Shown: positions 35,701-47,251 of the stretch, piece after piece | Layout: every line of letters begins with the position of its first letter | How positions within the stretch are numbered: the stretch's first letter is position 1 | Assembly: GCF_002999335.1 (NCBI RefSeq) | Contig: NW_020312087.1 | Location: forward strand, 1-64,000 | Source of the DNA: Cyclospora cayetanensis | Taxonomy: Eukaryota; Apicomplexa; Conoidasida; Eucoccidiorida; Eimeriidae | Direction: 5' to 3' | Length of the DNA: 64,000 bases | Position numbers and translations under genes: made by a program | The notes under the pieces: generated by a model | Seen by the model: only the letters and a program-made list of their open reading frames with translations | What the model was told of the DNA's origin: nothing | Databases searched by the model: none

Positions 35701-36533
35701 CCCCCACTCTAGGGGATTGCATCGTGAATAAGAAGGACAGATGCGGATTTAACAATGGTGCAAACAGCACCAACAAGGGCGATCCATCTACCAGCAGCAG
35801 CAGCACGGGCGGCAACAGCGCTCGCTTGGAGGGTCCCCTTCGTTCTGTTACAGTAAAGGAAATGGGCCTCGTACCACTGCCTCCAGTCTGCGGCCCCTCC
35901 GCGGGATCTAACAGCACTCACTTCTCAGTAAAAAGCGAGGATCTTGCCTCAAAAGTCCCTGATGAAAATGATTGCCAGGGCGATCCCCCATACCGCCTAC
36001 CCTCCGTGACTCATCTCTTTGAGGACGTTCCTGGGAGCCCTATTGGGCCATTTGTTGACCCCTCCTCGCGAAAAGAAAAGCTATTAATCACAAAGACAGG
36101 GAAGGACGTTGTGGTGGATGGGCTTTCGAATACTGCTGCGGGGGGGGATGCTGGGTGCCACCCCGACACCAAGAGCTGGCCATGGGCCCCCACCCCTGCA
36201 GTGGAGGCTCTGCGAGGCCGGATACGCACACCGCCTCCCTTTACATCTTCTGTTTTGACTGCATCCACGGATTGTGTACCTGCCTCCCCTCCTGATTCAC
36301 ATAACACTGGTACTGCAGAAGCTTCTCCTATATATGTGCGTCAGCAGCAGGGGCCCTCAGTTCCTGTCAATAAGAGCCCTGCACCTCCTTGCAGTGCACT
36401 TCTTCCTCCTACCGGAAAACCACTGCGCAAGCCTCCTAATGCCTCAGCGCAAAGCTCGAGGGGCATACGCGGGTGGAGGCAATTCCCTGGCGAGCTTTCC
36501 TTTGTGAGACTGTTGAGCCGAAAAAAAACATGA
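32786..36533 (+). CDS. Ankyrin-repeat protein with possible N-myristoylation signal, seven exons
   Basis: Exons: 32786-33061, 33234-33834, 34179-34267, 34402-34797, 34952-35098, 35297-35429, 35518-36533; 885 residues, all phases agree. Ankyrin-type units, usually interaction modules, are visible: LHVLFAAM to LLEILFTHGCSVDS (exon 2), VLQRLLQRGANPNY (exon 3), GLSALGVAAACG with ARLLLAFGAAPEAP (exon 4), LLLENGASPDVF (exon 5) and AVRLLLAYGANPF (exon 5). Several introns fall at or near repeat boundaries, as often seen in ankyrin genes. The last exon encodes about 340 residues of disordered Ser/Pro/Gly-rich sequence without a domain. The first in-frame ATG gives MGATAS, which fits the N-myristoylation pattern (Gly2, Ser6), so membrane attachment is possible. 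There is no signal peptide. The closest named homologue is unknown to me. Confidence 0.78.
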
Positions 36534-36599
36534 GGGGGTCCGAATTAAGGAGGTATACCTGCTGGAAGAGGTCCCTTATGGGGAAATACATATAGCCTA

Positions 36600-37700
36600 T
36601 TTTTAAAGGCCTCAAGGTCCTTCAAGGAGCTTGCCCCTCTTGAAGAGGACGCTTTTAAGCAAGCCCATGGGAGAGTTCTCGTGTGCAGGATCAAAGGGAA
36701 GGAGGTATGTGTTAGTCTACTGGACACAGAAAGAGGTTATTGAGGGAGTAAAGCAACAGTCTCTCTCTGCCCTCTCCACAAGTGCTAGACCAGTGAATTT
36801 TTTCAGTCAGAAGACAGCAACACTTTTGGCTACCAGACTGAGGTGGCCGCTTTTTCCCAGAAATAGAATAATGTAACGGACCCTGAACACCGTACCAACC
36901 CGGGGAAGTCAGGGGAAGAGTCATTGGATGCCCGTGCCAAGTTCTTCTCTGGGTCAGTATGTAGTAATAGTCAAAAGAAAGAGATTGATTTTTCTGTCTA
37001 TTCAGTCAAGTTGTACCAGTCCATGGACTCTCTGAGTTGGAGGAAGACGATATTCGGGAAAACATCCCCCTGGGTTCCCCAGCTTAGAGCGGGCGTAGCT
37101 CAACTACTTCATGAAACCAATCCATCCACACTTATCTAAATATCCGCTTGGTACAACTCTTACAGCACAAAGTGCCTGTTGGCATATTCTCTATTGTGCT
37201 TCAAGCAGTTAGATCAATGAAATAGGAATGATGGCCGTGGACCTGTGCGCGGAGTTGTGGTGTGCAACAGGGTGGGAATATTCGGAGCGCTTATAGGATG
37301 CAGCGAATTGCCCCTCACCCTATCTCCATCTCATTATCCCCCCTGCAGGAACCCTGTGGGGTGGTGAGGGCAACGAGAGGAAGAAGGGAGCTTTTTTGGA
37401 AGAGCATTACAGAACTTTCTTCGTAGTTTTCTTTTCGGGTTTGAGGCTAGAAGGCTTTCCCTTTGGAGACCCTCAGAGGTGCACTATGCAGATCCGCTTG
37501 GGTTTTCTTTCAGTTTCAAATCACCTATGGCCAAACTGAGATACTGTATAAGCGGCATCAAAGACATACGCCGTAGTGGGGTTAAAGTGCAGCTTTACAT
37601 CTTGGCTTCGAAATGCCATCTCCTGAGGTATGTTGCTGACCGTCGTTGCCTACAAACACTCCCGAAAGGCAATATGTAGAGGAGCCACCTAAGGTTGAGT
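36600..37700 (+). mobile_element. Ty3/gypsy polyprotein remnant (protease, linker, RT)
   Basis: On the plus strand, pieces in different frames follow retroelement order. Near 36640-36780, GRVLVCRIKGKEVCVSLLDT resembles the retropepsin block ending LLDTG (here LLDTE). Near 37040-37160, DIRENIPLGSPA followed by NQSIHTYL resembles the VFPxxLPxGLPP and KPIxxRPYR linker. Near 37400-37680, FLFGFEA, then HYADPLGFSFSF, LRYCIS and ASKCHLL resemble FGLxNA, YxDDILxFS, EHLxHL and SKCxF of the reverse transcriptase. Frames shift and stops occur, and the protease and RT active sites are altered (DTE, YADP). It lies just past the ankyrin gene stop and in the opposite orientation to the two minus-strand copies. 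Confidence 0.55.
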
Positions 37701-38768
37701 GCCTTGTCCTTCGCACGAGCTTTGGGTGGCGTTTCAATATTCGTTCCACTACAAGTGCCCCCCCAGTATGGTCCCTAACATCAACAATGCAGCTGCGAAG
37801 AGTGAAAGTTGACCTTTGTTACAGACCCCTGCATGCCTTATCTGCCCTCTTATTTTCAAGACCATAAGGAAGAGTGAGTCTAACCAAATAAAGCCGTGAC
37901 CTGTCAAAGGTATTGAAGAAGCCGACGGAAAACTGGGACTCAACATTAATCCTGCCTCTACTTTTCTTGTCTGAACATCCCGAAAGGAGCAATTCAGCGT
38001 TAAAATGTCTACCTAGGGTGAAGTCACTTCTTTTGCACTGCGTACCTGCTGCGCTCCCACTGGGGTTTCTGTGGACCTCTCTCGCACGCCCGTTACGGCT
38101 ATGGGCTACATGTTTTGGCGTAAAACAGCAATTTCAAAATTGCTGGCTAATACTTTCCATGCTCTGTTCATCAACAAAGAAACGAATACTCCGTTTGTAC
38201 TTTCTGCGTGCTGCAATTTTCTGTGTGGCCCTCCTACCGAGTCACCTGGGAGTGACTCTGACAGGTCCCCTAGTTTTTGTAGCTGCATTTCCTTGGTTTA
38301 ACACATGAATGGTAGCGCGTACGGCACGTTTTATTGTTTCTGACTAAGTGACTATGACTCAAGAGTCATCTGGAGCCCCCACACGAAAGCAGAAACCAGA
38401 GACAGCGGCGGGTGGCACGTGCAGGTCTCCGCGCCCGAAGGCCCAGGCCGTTTGCTGCCCTTTCCGTGTTATTGCGTGAAACTCAAAAAATACGCCCAAC
38501 CTTCTTAATCTTACAGTGTTTACCTTATATATATCGGTTTTAACATCTGAGTTTCTACACAGGGACCTTGTTTGCGCCCGAACTGCAGATCTGTGCCGGC
38601 TGCTTCGCTCACCACTGTCTATCCTCTCGGTCTCCAGTCACCGCTTTGAGAGGCCTCCCAAGAGCAATAGAGCGTCAACCCTGTCACTCAGCAGGGATTG
38701 AAGCCGTAAAACAGAGGCAGAACGGGAGGGGGCTGCAAAGCAGCAACAGCACTTCCCCGTCCTTCGCC
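37701..38768. other. Stretch after the retroelement remnant
   Basis: Probably decayed continuation of the plus-strand element (a frame at 37913-38308 is open but unrecognised), followed by the upstream region of the next gene. The coding frame of that gene is open upstream of 38769 from about 38568. Confidence 0.4.
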
Positions 38769-41700
38769 ATGTCACTGGCTATCTTGCCAGGGGGTGAGGA
38801 ACCCCAGGAGTTCCCGAAGGGTCTTTCTGGCGCTTTGACACCTCACCACCTTTCCAAGAGACTGCAAACATCCACAGGTCCGGAGGCCTCCGGCGGCTCT
38901 ACACGCACCCATAGTCCCCTGGGACCAGCAGACAAGGCGGTCAACTACACAGGGGAGGACTCTGTAGCTGCGGAAGCCGTGGGAGCGACCTCTGTGCGAA
39001 CAGCCATCACCGATAGCGATGATGATGAAATCGAGCTTCACGGCTGGGGGGAACCGTGGGGAACTTCCAAACCCCAGAAGCTGTGGTCCCTGGAGGCCAC
39101 AAAAGACGCGTGCGCAAGGGCCCGCAACTTGGCCCCAGAGGCGGTCCAAAGGTTCTTTTCCACTCTCTTAGGTAAGTGCTTTCTGACACTCACAGGAGCG
39201 CCTGAGGAAAAAGGGTGGAGATCCCGCTTCTGAGGCGCCTGTCGACAGTCCTCATGTGGATAGGTCTCGCCATGGAAGGGGATCAGCTCCTTCTCACCAG
39301 GGAGGGAGAGGCAAACACGCTAAAGGAGCCTTGAGAAGTGCAGGGGGCCAAAAAGGGAAAACTGCAGCAGAGGGTCACAGAGGCAGACAAACGGGGTTTG
39401 CGTGAAAGCGCGGGTTTCGAACTGGTGTGGCGCACAGACATGCGCGGCCTTGTTATGCTGTGTACCGGTCTTGCTGCAGCGGCAGTCGCAGGAATGCCTA
39501 ACGCGCTACACAATAAGTGGAGGAGCGCACATTTCGTTTTAGTGGAGGCATGTGCTGCCCTTCAGGAGGCCCTGGGTCTTGAGAGGCTCGTATTGGGGAT
39601 GCACGTCACCGTCGGTAAGGCAGGGCTCTTTAGGTACAGTGTCTTCTCTGAACACTTACAGATGCGTAATTCTGCATATTCTTGCTTTGCGCCTGGCTAA
39701 CATGTGGCTTGCTCCCTTTTTATTTATGGCCTCTCTCCGTCGGCTGTCTGCACCTTCTGCCGGAGCCCTTCCTTTGCTTTCCCGTGCTGTGTGGGTCCGC
39801 GCATAACCCTCGGATAAGGCCCTTGCAAGTTTTTCTGTCTCGTGGTCTCACTGTCTGTGCGTATCTGGTGCTCCCTACCTGTGTTTTCGCCTTACTGTTG
39901 TCCAGTGCCATCTTCGATTGCGACCACCCGTGCCCTCTCCTCTCCCAGCTCCTTCCCCTTGGTGCTTGTGTGTAATTTGAGGGCCCAAATTTCTCCACAC
40001 TTTGGCTCTTCCGTACCAGTGGCAATAGCACCAGCCTGAAGGGCAGCAGGAATTCATGGTGCATTAGCCTCATAATACGATTTCTACATCTGCCCATGTC
40101 CCTCTGTCGCGCAGCTGCTCTTGCCCTTTTATTTTGTTCTCTCTCCTCCCTCCTCCTAGGAGTCTCTCCCCGAGTGCCTACTATCCGCCTCGTCTGTGGT
40201 TCACTCCTTTTGGGGGGACCCCTCGGCCTGTGCACCTGGGCCATTGCAAGGGTTCACACCAAAGCTAGTAAGACCGAAAAGTTGAGAAATTCTTAATGGA
40301 GAGAAGTAGATCCTCGTTGGTTCCCCCATTAGCATGACTTATATCTGGAGTCACCCAACCGCAGCTGATGCCTCCCGCTTCCATCGCTTTTGTTGGGCCA
40401 AATATGTGCACCAAATGGGTTTGTTGCTTTCTAGAGTTGTGCGCACTTTCATCAACTGCTTCTCCCGCAGGTCTCCGCCTGTACTGGCCTGTTGAATGTG
40501 CCTCCTTCAAGCCTTCCTTGGGCTTACGTCTGCTTCAACTGCTGCTGCAGTGCTGCTTCACGTTTGCTAACCTCAGCTGCTGGGTAGCAACGCTGCTGCT
40601 GCTTGGCGGGGGCTTTTCATTTGCTGCACTGTCCTTCGCTGTGCCCGCCATCTGCATCTGGAGGACTGGCTTTAAGGCCCTCATGCAAGTAGTCTCCGTA
40701 TCCCTCTCCCCACCAGGGTACGGTGCAGGACCCCACGACGTGGAAGCCCCTCAGGAGGAATACTTCTCCAAGATGCTCTCAAAGTGGTGGAGGCTTGATT
40801 CCTGGCTTCAATGGGTCGTGACCCTACCGGAATTCTCTGGACCTTCTGATGGTGAGTGTAGGAGGCCAGTTTCGTGATGTGAGGTCTTCCTGATCATGGC
40901 CAGTGGTGTGGCGGGGTTGGTTGTTCGGCGCCCCCCAAACAGGTGGCCGGCGGAAGAGGGGGCGGCATGGGGGTTTGAAGAGATAGAAGAAGGACTTAGT
41001 CTTTTTTTATGCAAACTCCAGTGTTGGTGGTCCTCTGTGTGCTGCCGAGGGTCAGGTGTTTATGCAGAGCGGCTGCTGAGCAGCCTGCCGCCATCGCAGA
41101 AGCTGATACTAGCGATTCTGCACCTACATTTGCTGCTCTGGATGCCACCATGTGTGGTTGCTGCGCATGTGTACAGTGTCTATTCGCCCCAAACCGCATG
41201 ACATGGCCTTTTATTTGGGGGCCCCACTGCAATCAGAGGGTGAAGACATCGGCTTTGATGGGGCTGTCTTTGTGGATGGCCAACAACAGGAGAGTCCTAT
41301 TCCAACAGATGCAACAGAACGACTGCTCCCTCGCGACTCCACAGCCGGACCAGAAGGCCAGCCAGCAGCACCAGACACCAGTTCACTGATCGAAGACGCG
41401 CTAATGTCACTTCAAGCAGCAGCTGGGGAGTCCACTTCTCTCATGGATCTTTTGGATGGGGCCCCCTCGCTGACACGCTCCTGCTACTGGTTTGGCACTT
41501 CCGTGCAGTCCGCCATTATGCTGATGTACATGTGCATAGACGGCTCTCTGGCGTTTCTTTCTCTCGGAGGTCTCACGCTCATTTGTGGAGAGCGTCTGCC
41601 AGCAGGCTTGCTACTTTCAGGGGCCCCCATATACGCTACCACTTGTGCACTCTCTGGAGCCCTCCTTGCCCTAGCCAAGCAAATCTTGTTTTATTTCCTA

Positions 41701-42129
41701 CTGGCTGCAGAGCGGAGTGGGAGGCCTTCGGGAAGGGCTCTAGGGACTGAAACGGTACCCAATACGGACTTAGTTGAGAGGACAAACGGCCCCGCGCCCT
41801 GGAAAAAATTTCGGGAGTTTATCGCCCGCGCGGACCCTGTGGCCCTCCTGCGAGGCAGCTTCAGCAGCAGTGCTGCAACGAGCCAGCAGCAACTTCTGGA
41901 AAGGCTCAGCACCGGAGACATGGAAGCTGGCTTCCCTATCGATTGTGAAGACAAAGCGCCGGAAGCGCAGCCGCAGCTGCAGCAGTTACAGGGGAATCCG
42001 CTCTATGGGGCAGAGCCCGTCTTCTCTGTAAGCAGCTACACCATGCGTTTAGGCGGAGAACACGGGTACAAAGCAGCCCCCAGTGACAGCGAGGGTGAGG
42101 ATTTGGATGAGGGAAAGCAGGTCACATAA
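38769..42129 (+). CDS. Multi-pass membrane protein of unknown family, six exons
   Basis: Exons: 38769-39171, 39480-39614, 39830-39961, 40160-40267, 40471-40851, 41177-42129; 703 residues. All five introns are phase 1 and the joined frame is open. The N-terminal 130 residues are hydrophilic and acidic (DSDDDEIELHGW). Hydrophobic segments follow: LTVCAYLVLPTCVFALLL (exon 3), VCGSLLLGGPLGLCTWAI (exon 4), several in exon 5 (SCWVATLLLLGGG, FAALSFAVPAICIW) and in exon 6 (AIMLMYMCIDGSLAFLSLGG; a second ending LAKQILFYFLLAA). The tail has Gln and acidic patches. The helix pattern around ALQEALGLERL and MYMCIDGSLAFLSLGG is faintly like PEX11 peroxisomal proteins, but this is a guess. The exon 2 acceptor and the choice to skip 40852-41176 are the least certain parts. 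Confidence 0.6.
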
Positions 42130-43803
42130 GCTCCAGGTTACTTATGGTGCTCTTTGGGGTTCTTGTGCCTAGTGGCACTGGTGATCGAGACACCTGCAGC
42201 CCTACAGGAAGTTCGTAGGGATTCTGCCTAAGGTGAGAAGTAAGACCAAGGGAGACGCCGCTAAAGTTGCTGGAGCAGACGCATGTAGAACCATCTGCAG
42301 TGAAGAAGCCTGTCTGCACGCGTGCACACAGCTAAACGGACCGGGTCATCCCATTTTCTCCTCATGCGAAAAGAGATGACTCGGCATATAAGTATACGTA
42401 CGTACCTGCTGAAAGTGTATGAATTCCATTTTGCTGCCAACAGCAAGCACTTAGAACTTCGAGATATACACATCTATTCGGAGCCTACTTAACAGGGTGT
42501 TTAACATATTTGGGCTTCCGTGGGGGCAACGTGCGCATCCAGATATTTGCAGGGGTGCATAGCGGCATGCCTCCTGGAAGAATTCACGCCCTCCTTTTTC
42601 TCATGCAAGTGCTGCTGTTTGCAATAATGCAGTCGTAGCACTTGCTGCTGGAGTTGTTGCTTGAGTTTTAGGTTTAGTGTCTACGGCTTGGTGTCAAAAT
42701 CTCGAAATTATGAGTGTAAGCAAAGTTCTTGTACGATTTAGGGGTTTGCAGCGCATCATGTATCCGATAAGCGGCTGTTGCGCCGTAGAAGCCTTCCTGA
42801 CTCCTTTGAAGGCTGTCCTATTCCCTCTGACTACCCACTCAGATGCGGAGCGCACGGTGTCCTGAGCTGTGAGCGCTGTTCGGGCCTCTCAGCATGAAAG
42901 CAGTCCCTATGGTGTCGCTTCTGCTGGTTTCCCAGAGTTGTTACCGATTCACAAATTATCCAGGAGTAGTAGACTTCGTAAATCTAATTCTGAAGTAGCT
43001 GAAGAGTACTCTCCTCCAGGGAAGGAAAGCGGTGGACCCGGCTCTTTCTCGCCAGAAGTACTAGAGAAACACGAGCAGCAATTAACAAAGTACGCGCGCA
43101 CGGACGCACCACCGCGTCAATAGTGCTATTGGCCGTTCCGTTTTCTTTACGACCGGCATGTTCTTCCTTCGATCGAGACGGCGGTTATTTCTGAAAATCC
43201 ACTTGGAGGGGTTCGGAGAGAAGTTGCAGAAACAGAAGTGTGCACGGAATCTTCAGTAAGGGCCCCTTCACCGAGGTAAGTATCTTGGCACATTCATCAG
43301 TGTTAGACTGCTATATGGAGTGTGCTACCAAAACTTGACTTGTTTCCATTTAGCGCCACCCTCTCGGGAGCTCAGCCGCCGATTGCCTGAGCTAATCGAT
43401 TTTGCTGTCCACGGCGTGAATCGCATTTGAATATTAACTATTTCAATAAGCTCTAGGCAATTCTACACAAACCCGAACGGATTTCAAGGTAGTTTCCTTT
43501 GCAGCAACGCGACCCCAGAGCTCTCTTTGGGTGCCGCCCACCAGGGCCCCCCCTCTGTCGTGCCACATCATGATCATGCAGGAGGGGAAAATATCCGATC
43601 GCAAGCGATTTCCAGCTCTCACAATGTTCACCGCTTCTCCGATCACTGCGGGGTTCCTACTGTAGACCTGCAGGCGTCCGCTTTAGATATCTTGGGGGCC
43701 CCTCGCCAAACTGTGACCCTTGTTAAGGGGGGCCCCTGTGCGTCAGAGAATGGGTTGCTGTTGAGGGCTCGGTGATAAGAGGCCCTTTAAGGCCTCCACA
43801 AGC
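42130..43803. other. Stretch without a recognised gene
   Basis: A plus-strand frame at 42869-43123 (reading SAVRASQHESSPYG and so on, polar and Ser/Glu-rich) looks mildly coding, but has no ATG at its open start and no domain. The right part is the upstream region of the bL21 gene. I see no tRNA. Confidence 0.4.
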
Positions 43804-45277
43804 ATGTGTCTAGAAAGGAACTTGCAAGGGGCTCTGTGGCTGTTTCTCCTGCTGCTTCTATTTCACGGTCAGGAGCAGCAGCAACACCCGCAACCACAGG
43901 AGCAGCTTGATGCCAAGTGCTTTGGGCTCTTAGCCGCGTCAGCCTTTGTGCTTCCACCAAAACCATCTCATTCCTGTTGTCTCTTCCACACCGGAGGCCC
44001 CGTTGGCAGCGACCTCCCCTCCCGGGGTCGATTGCCGCAGCATCCCGTAGAGTCACCCCCTTTACCTGCACCGGGTAGAAGCCCCCCCAGAGCGCTTCTG
44101 TCCTCGCCAGCGCAAGAAAAGTTGGCCCTGGTTGGGGATGGAAAAGAGAGGAGCGGGGAATATGTCATTGCGGAGATTGGAGGGTTTCATCGTTGGATGG
44201 AAAGGGGCAGATTCTATGATGTGAACCGCATACACCAGAAGGAGGGTGGGCAGCTGATTCTTCTGCGCGTTCTGCTGCTGCAGCAAAAAGACGGGCCTAC
44301 GATCGTTGGTCGCCCCTTTTTAGAGAACATCAGGGTGAGAACAGGAGAGTAGCGGCCACCTACGATGCCCTGATTCATAAATAAATATATATATATGTAG
44401 ATCACCCGATCATTACACAGCACGCCATCGGAGGAGCTTAGCTTGGCACGCATCTGGCTGCTAGCAACCCTCTGCCGAGATGTGATTGGGGGCGGTGTGT
44501 CAGCCGGTAATAATATATCACAGCCTTTCGTGCGTCCTCTTTTTGCACCTTGTGGCGTTAGTGCTTCTTCTTCCTCCTCTAAAGTCCATCCTTACGCATG
44601 GAAGTATCGTCTCCCAATCATTGCTCTAGGCCTTCTTTCAGCATGTGTCTGAATCTGCTAAGACGAGCCCTTCCGGTGGCGTGCTGCTGCTGCACACCTT
44701 GCAGGTATGGGCTACAGTGCTGCGACACTTTAGGGGGCCGAAGATACACGGCGGGAAACACCGCCCCAAAAAGTGGCGCAAGAAATGGGGACATCGCCAA
44801 TCGCTTAGCCGCATACGAGTTGACAGGATTGAGAATGTGCAAGAAACAATGAACATCAAATTCTACCATCAAGATCCGCTCTATTCTGCGCTCATGGTCA
44901 GTCCTCGCCTCTGCAACCCGCCACAAGGGCAATGCCACTGCGCTTTTCTGTATTCAGCACTTCCTGCGTCTGCTGCCCTTCCTAAAGTGCCCTTTCCTTT
45001 CTGTGCTAGTTGCTTTCTATAGATTCCCCTACAATAGGGGAATGTTTCTGCCTGTGCGCAGGCAATACGCCACTATGAGAAGCCAAGTTTACACTTGCCA
45101 CTTTACAAGTCTCAGGGGTTGTCTAGCGCTAACCGCGCGGAGCTTCCACTCATAGGGCAGGACCCCTTGGCTCTGTTTGACCCCAATTTGAACCAACTCG
45201 TTGCGGACCGATTGGCGGTGGGGCATACAGAGATCCTCCCGATTCTGGGGGAGGGGCAACAGCAAGCTGCCACTTGA
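43804..45277 (+). CDS. Organellar (probably apicoplast) ribosomal protein bL21, three exons
   Basis: Exons: 43804-44334, 44705-44896, 45062-45277; 312 residues, all in phase 0. bL21 is a bacterial-type large-subunit protein that binds 23S rRNA. Residues about 120-222 match it: YVIAEIGGFHRWMERGRFYD (usual YAVIxTGGKQYRVxEGD), VGRPFLENIRVWATVL across the first junction (usual VGxPxVxGAxVxAxVL), GPKI, then KKWRKKWGHRQSLSRIRVD (usual KNYRRKxGHRQxxTxVKI). The protein starts with a clear signal peptide (ALWLFLLLLLF, residues 10-20) followed by a long Pro/Ser-rich, basic leader, which points to the apicoplast rather than the mitochondrion. About 80 residues beyond the L21 domain form a C-terminal extension not found in bacteria. 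It is convergent with the IF-2 gene, another organelle translation gene. Confidence 0.9.
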
Positions 45278-47251
45278 AGGGCTTTTCCAGCGACTAGAGT
45301 ACCCCTGCTTTAGTGGTGGCGCTGGCTGCTGCTCACAGCGCGCTGCAGGAACTGCTTGCAGGGGGGCAGTTCTTTGCTGTTTCACGTTTATGGAAGAACG
45401 TTTTTGCCACCTAAATAGCATGCGGCAAAAATTCATTTGTGCACATTTCTCATGCCCTTAGGGGAAACAATCAGCCTAGTTCTGCTAGACCACCTGCAGT
45501 AGCTTCGCCGTTAGTAATTGAAACCAGGGGTGTCCTGCTCCTTAGGCAAAGTATCGCAGATGGTGATTTGTACATGGGGATGCCCTTTGCAAAAAGGCAG
45601 ATCTTGCACTAGTACAGCCTCTCTGACAAGCGATGGGTGATCTTCTCAGCAGAAGCGCAGCTCTTGGAGTATTGAATCCACTGTGATGGATTCGGGGGGC
45701 GGCCGGCGATGCAAGAAAGGCGCACCTCGCCCTGACCTGTCACACACGTATCTTGCTAGCAAAATCCGAGTAAACAAATTTCAAGAAATAGAAATGCATC
45801 GCAAGAGCGAAATAAACAGCAACGGAAGCAGCATTCGTTCTTACCAGAGTCTCACTGAGGGTGAAAGGGCGGCAGGGAACATCTGGGGTCTTCATGGGAG
45901 TCGGCTGCTTGCTGGAATCCGCGAATGGTGCGGTGCACACAGAAAAAGGCATTTACATCACGTGCGCGCTTACAAACTTCTCCCAAGGTCATGTATGGTT
46001 GGTGTGCTGATGAACTGCACTGTGGGCATCGTCACTGCAAAATTCAAAGGGCCCAGAAGCCGCCTTGTGCATGACAAAATGGGGGACTCCCGTGGGCTTT
46101 GAGGGAAGATGCCAGCAGGCGGTGTTTCTGTGGAGTGCAGTGATCTATTGCTCTGATATTCCTTCTGTTCTGGAGCCCTGGGGCTGACCCCTCCTGTTGT
46201 GTTTCTATTGATAGAACAACTGGCCTCAAATATCACAATGACAATGAGATCAGAAGACGTGGCAAGAAACACACCAAGCACTTGAATCCTTGGTTCCCGG
46301 AAGCCCTGAGGAAGAACTACCCCGTACTGAATTTCTCGGCGTACAGGCCCTGGTGGACTTTTTTCCTGCAATTGGACTTGCGCCTTGCGTGTTACACTTC
46401 TTAGTTATAATCTACGCAGTTCAGGTAAGTTCTTCGGTTGCTAAACAAGATAAAGAGAACTTATTACCTTGCTAGGCTGCTTTTTGATAGCTGCGATTCC
46501 CCTATTACGTTTCGTACGCAAAGCTGACAAATTTTGGCCTCCTTTGGCATTTCGGAAACTCATAGTTGTATGGCTTTTAGGATGAGCCTTGGCTGTGTGC
46601 ATATGATTCTTTGTAAATCCATACTCTCAAAAATCGCCTATCAGTAATATACCGTCTGGTTTCTTGACTCGAGCCGGGCCGATGTTAACCTGGGAAGGAT
46701 TAGAATACTCATCCCGAACAAAGGTGCGCATTTTGGGGATAAAATAGTCGGCGACGTATAAAGCGCCTGCATATGAGCATTATCAGGTTGTTGTACGTAT
46801 CTCAAGTAAAAAAAGTGCGAATGCTAAAGTTTCAATATTCAAGGTGTACAGGGAGCTCGGCAGCTTCAGTTTGAACCCAATAGCGCCGAAGCACTGTCGA
46901 CACAATAAGTGCAGTTCCTCATAGAGCCACCAATTTGTTCGCAGTGAGTTCAAACTTAATATTGAATTCTCGTTAATGGTTCGCCTGAATATACTTCTTT
47001 TACACTTCTCGTCAGTCGTTGTTTGGCATGAGTAGGTAGCCGGACTGAAACATTCAGATCGCTTCAAGCTGAGTTCACGACACTAAAAAAACAGTGTAGA
47101 CATAAAATATGTGGCGGCCAACGCAAACACACATATCCACTTCTTCACCACTACTGTAAGGATCCATGACACTTTAACGCAGTATTCAGTTCAGACTCTT
47201 TGAACTGTAGTCATGGTATATTGCAGCGGAACAGCGGAAACCCCTAAAGAT
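45278..47251. other. Convergent intergenic region between bL21 and IF-2
   Basis: Open frames at 45683-46102 (+) and 45970-46371 (-) show no domain or clear splice context. The 46500-47200 part is AT-rich and non-coding in appearance. The region is unusually long for two convergent 3' ends and may hold a decayed repeat, but no motif allows a name. Confidence 0.4.

Noticed and set aside
40896..41201. An extra exon of the multi-pass protein with a hydrophobic stretch (LILAILHLHLLLWMPP)
   Set aside because: No acceptor/donor pair keeps the phase-1 pattern without a stop; joining 40851 to 41177 gives a clean frame. It remains an alternative if RNA evidence shows otherwise.
45683..46102. Plus-strand 139-codon frame considered as a gene or retroelement RNase H/integrase
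   Set aside because: It has an ATG, but the peptide lacks any motif I recognise, and the surrounding frames give no supporting blocks.
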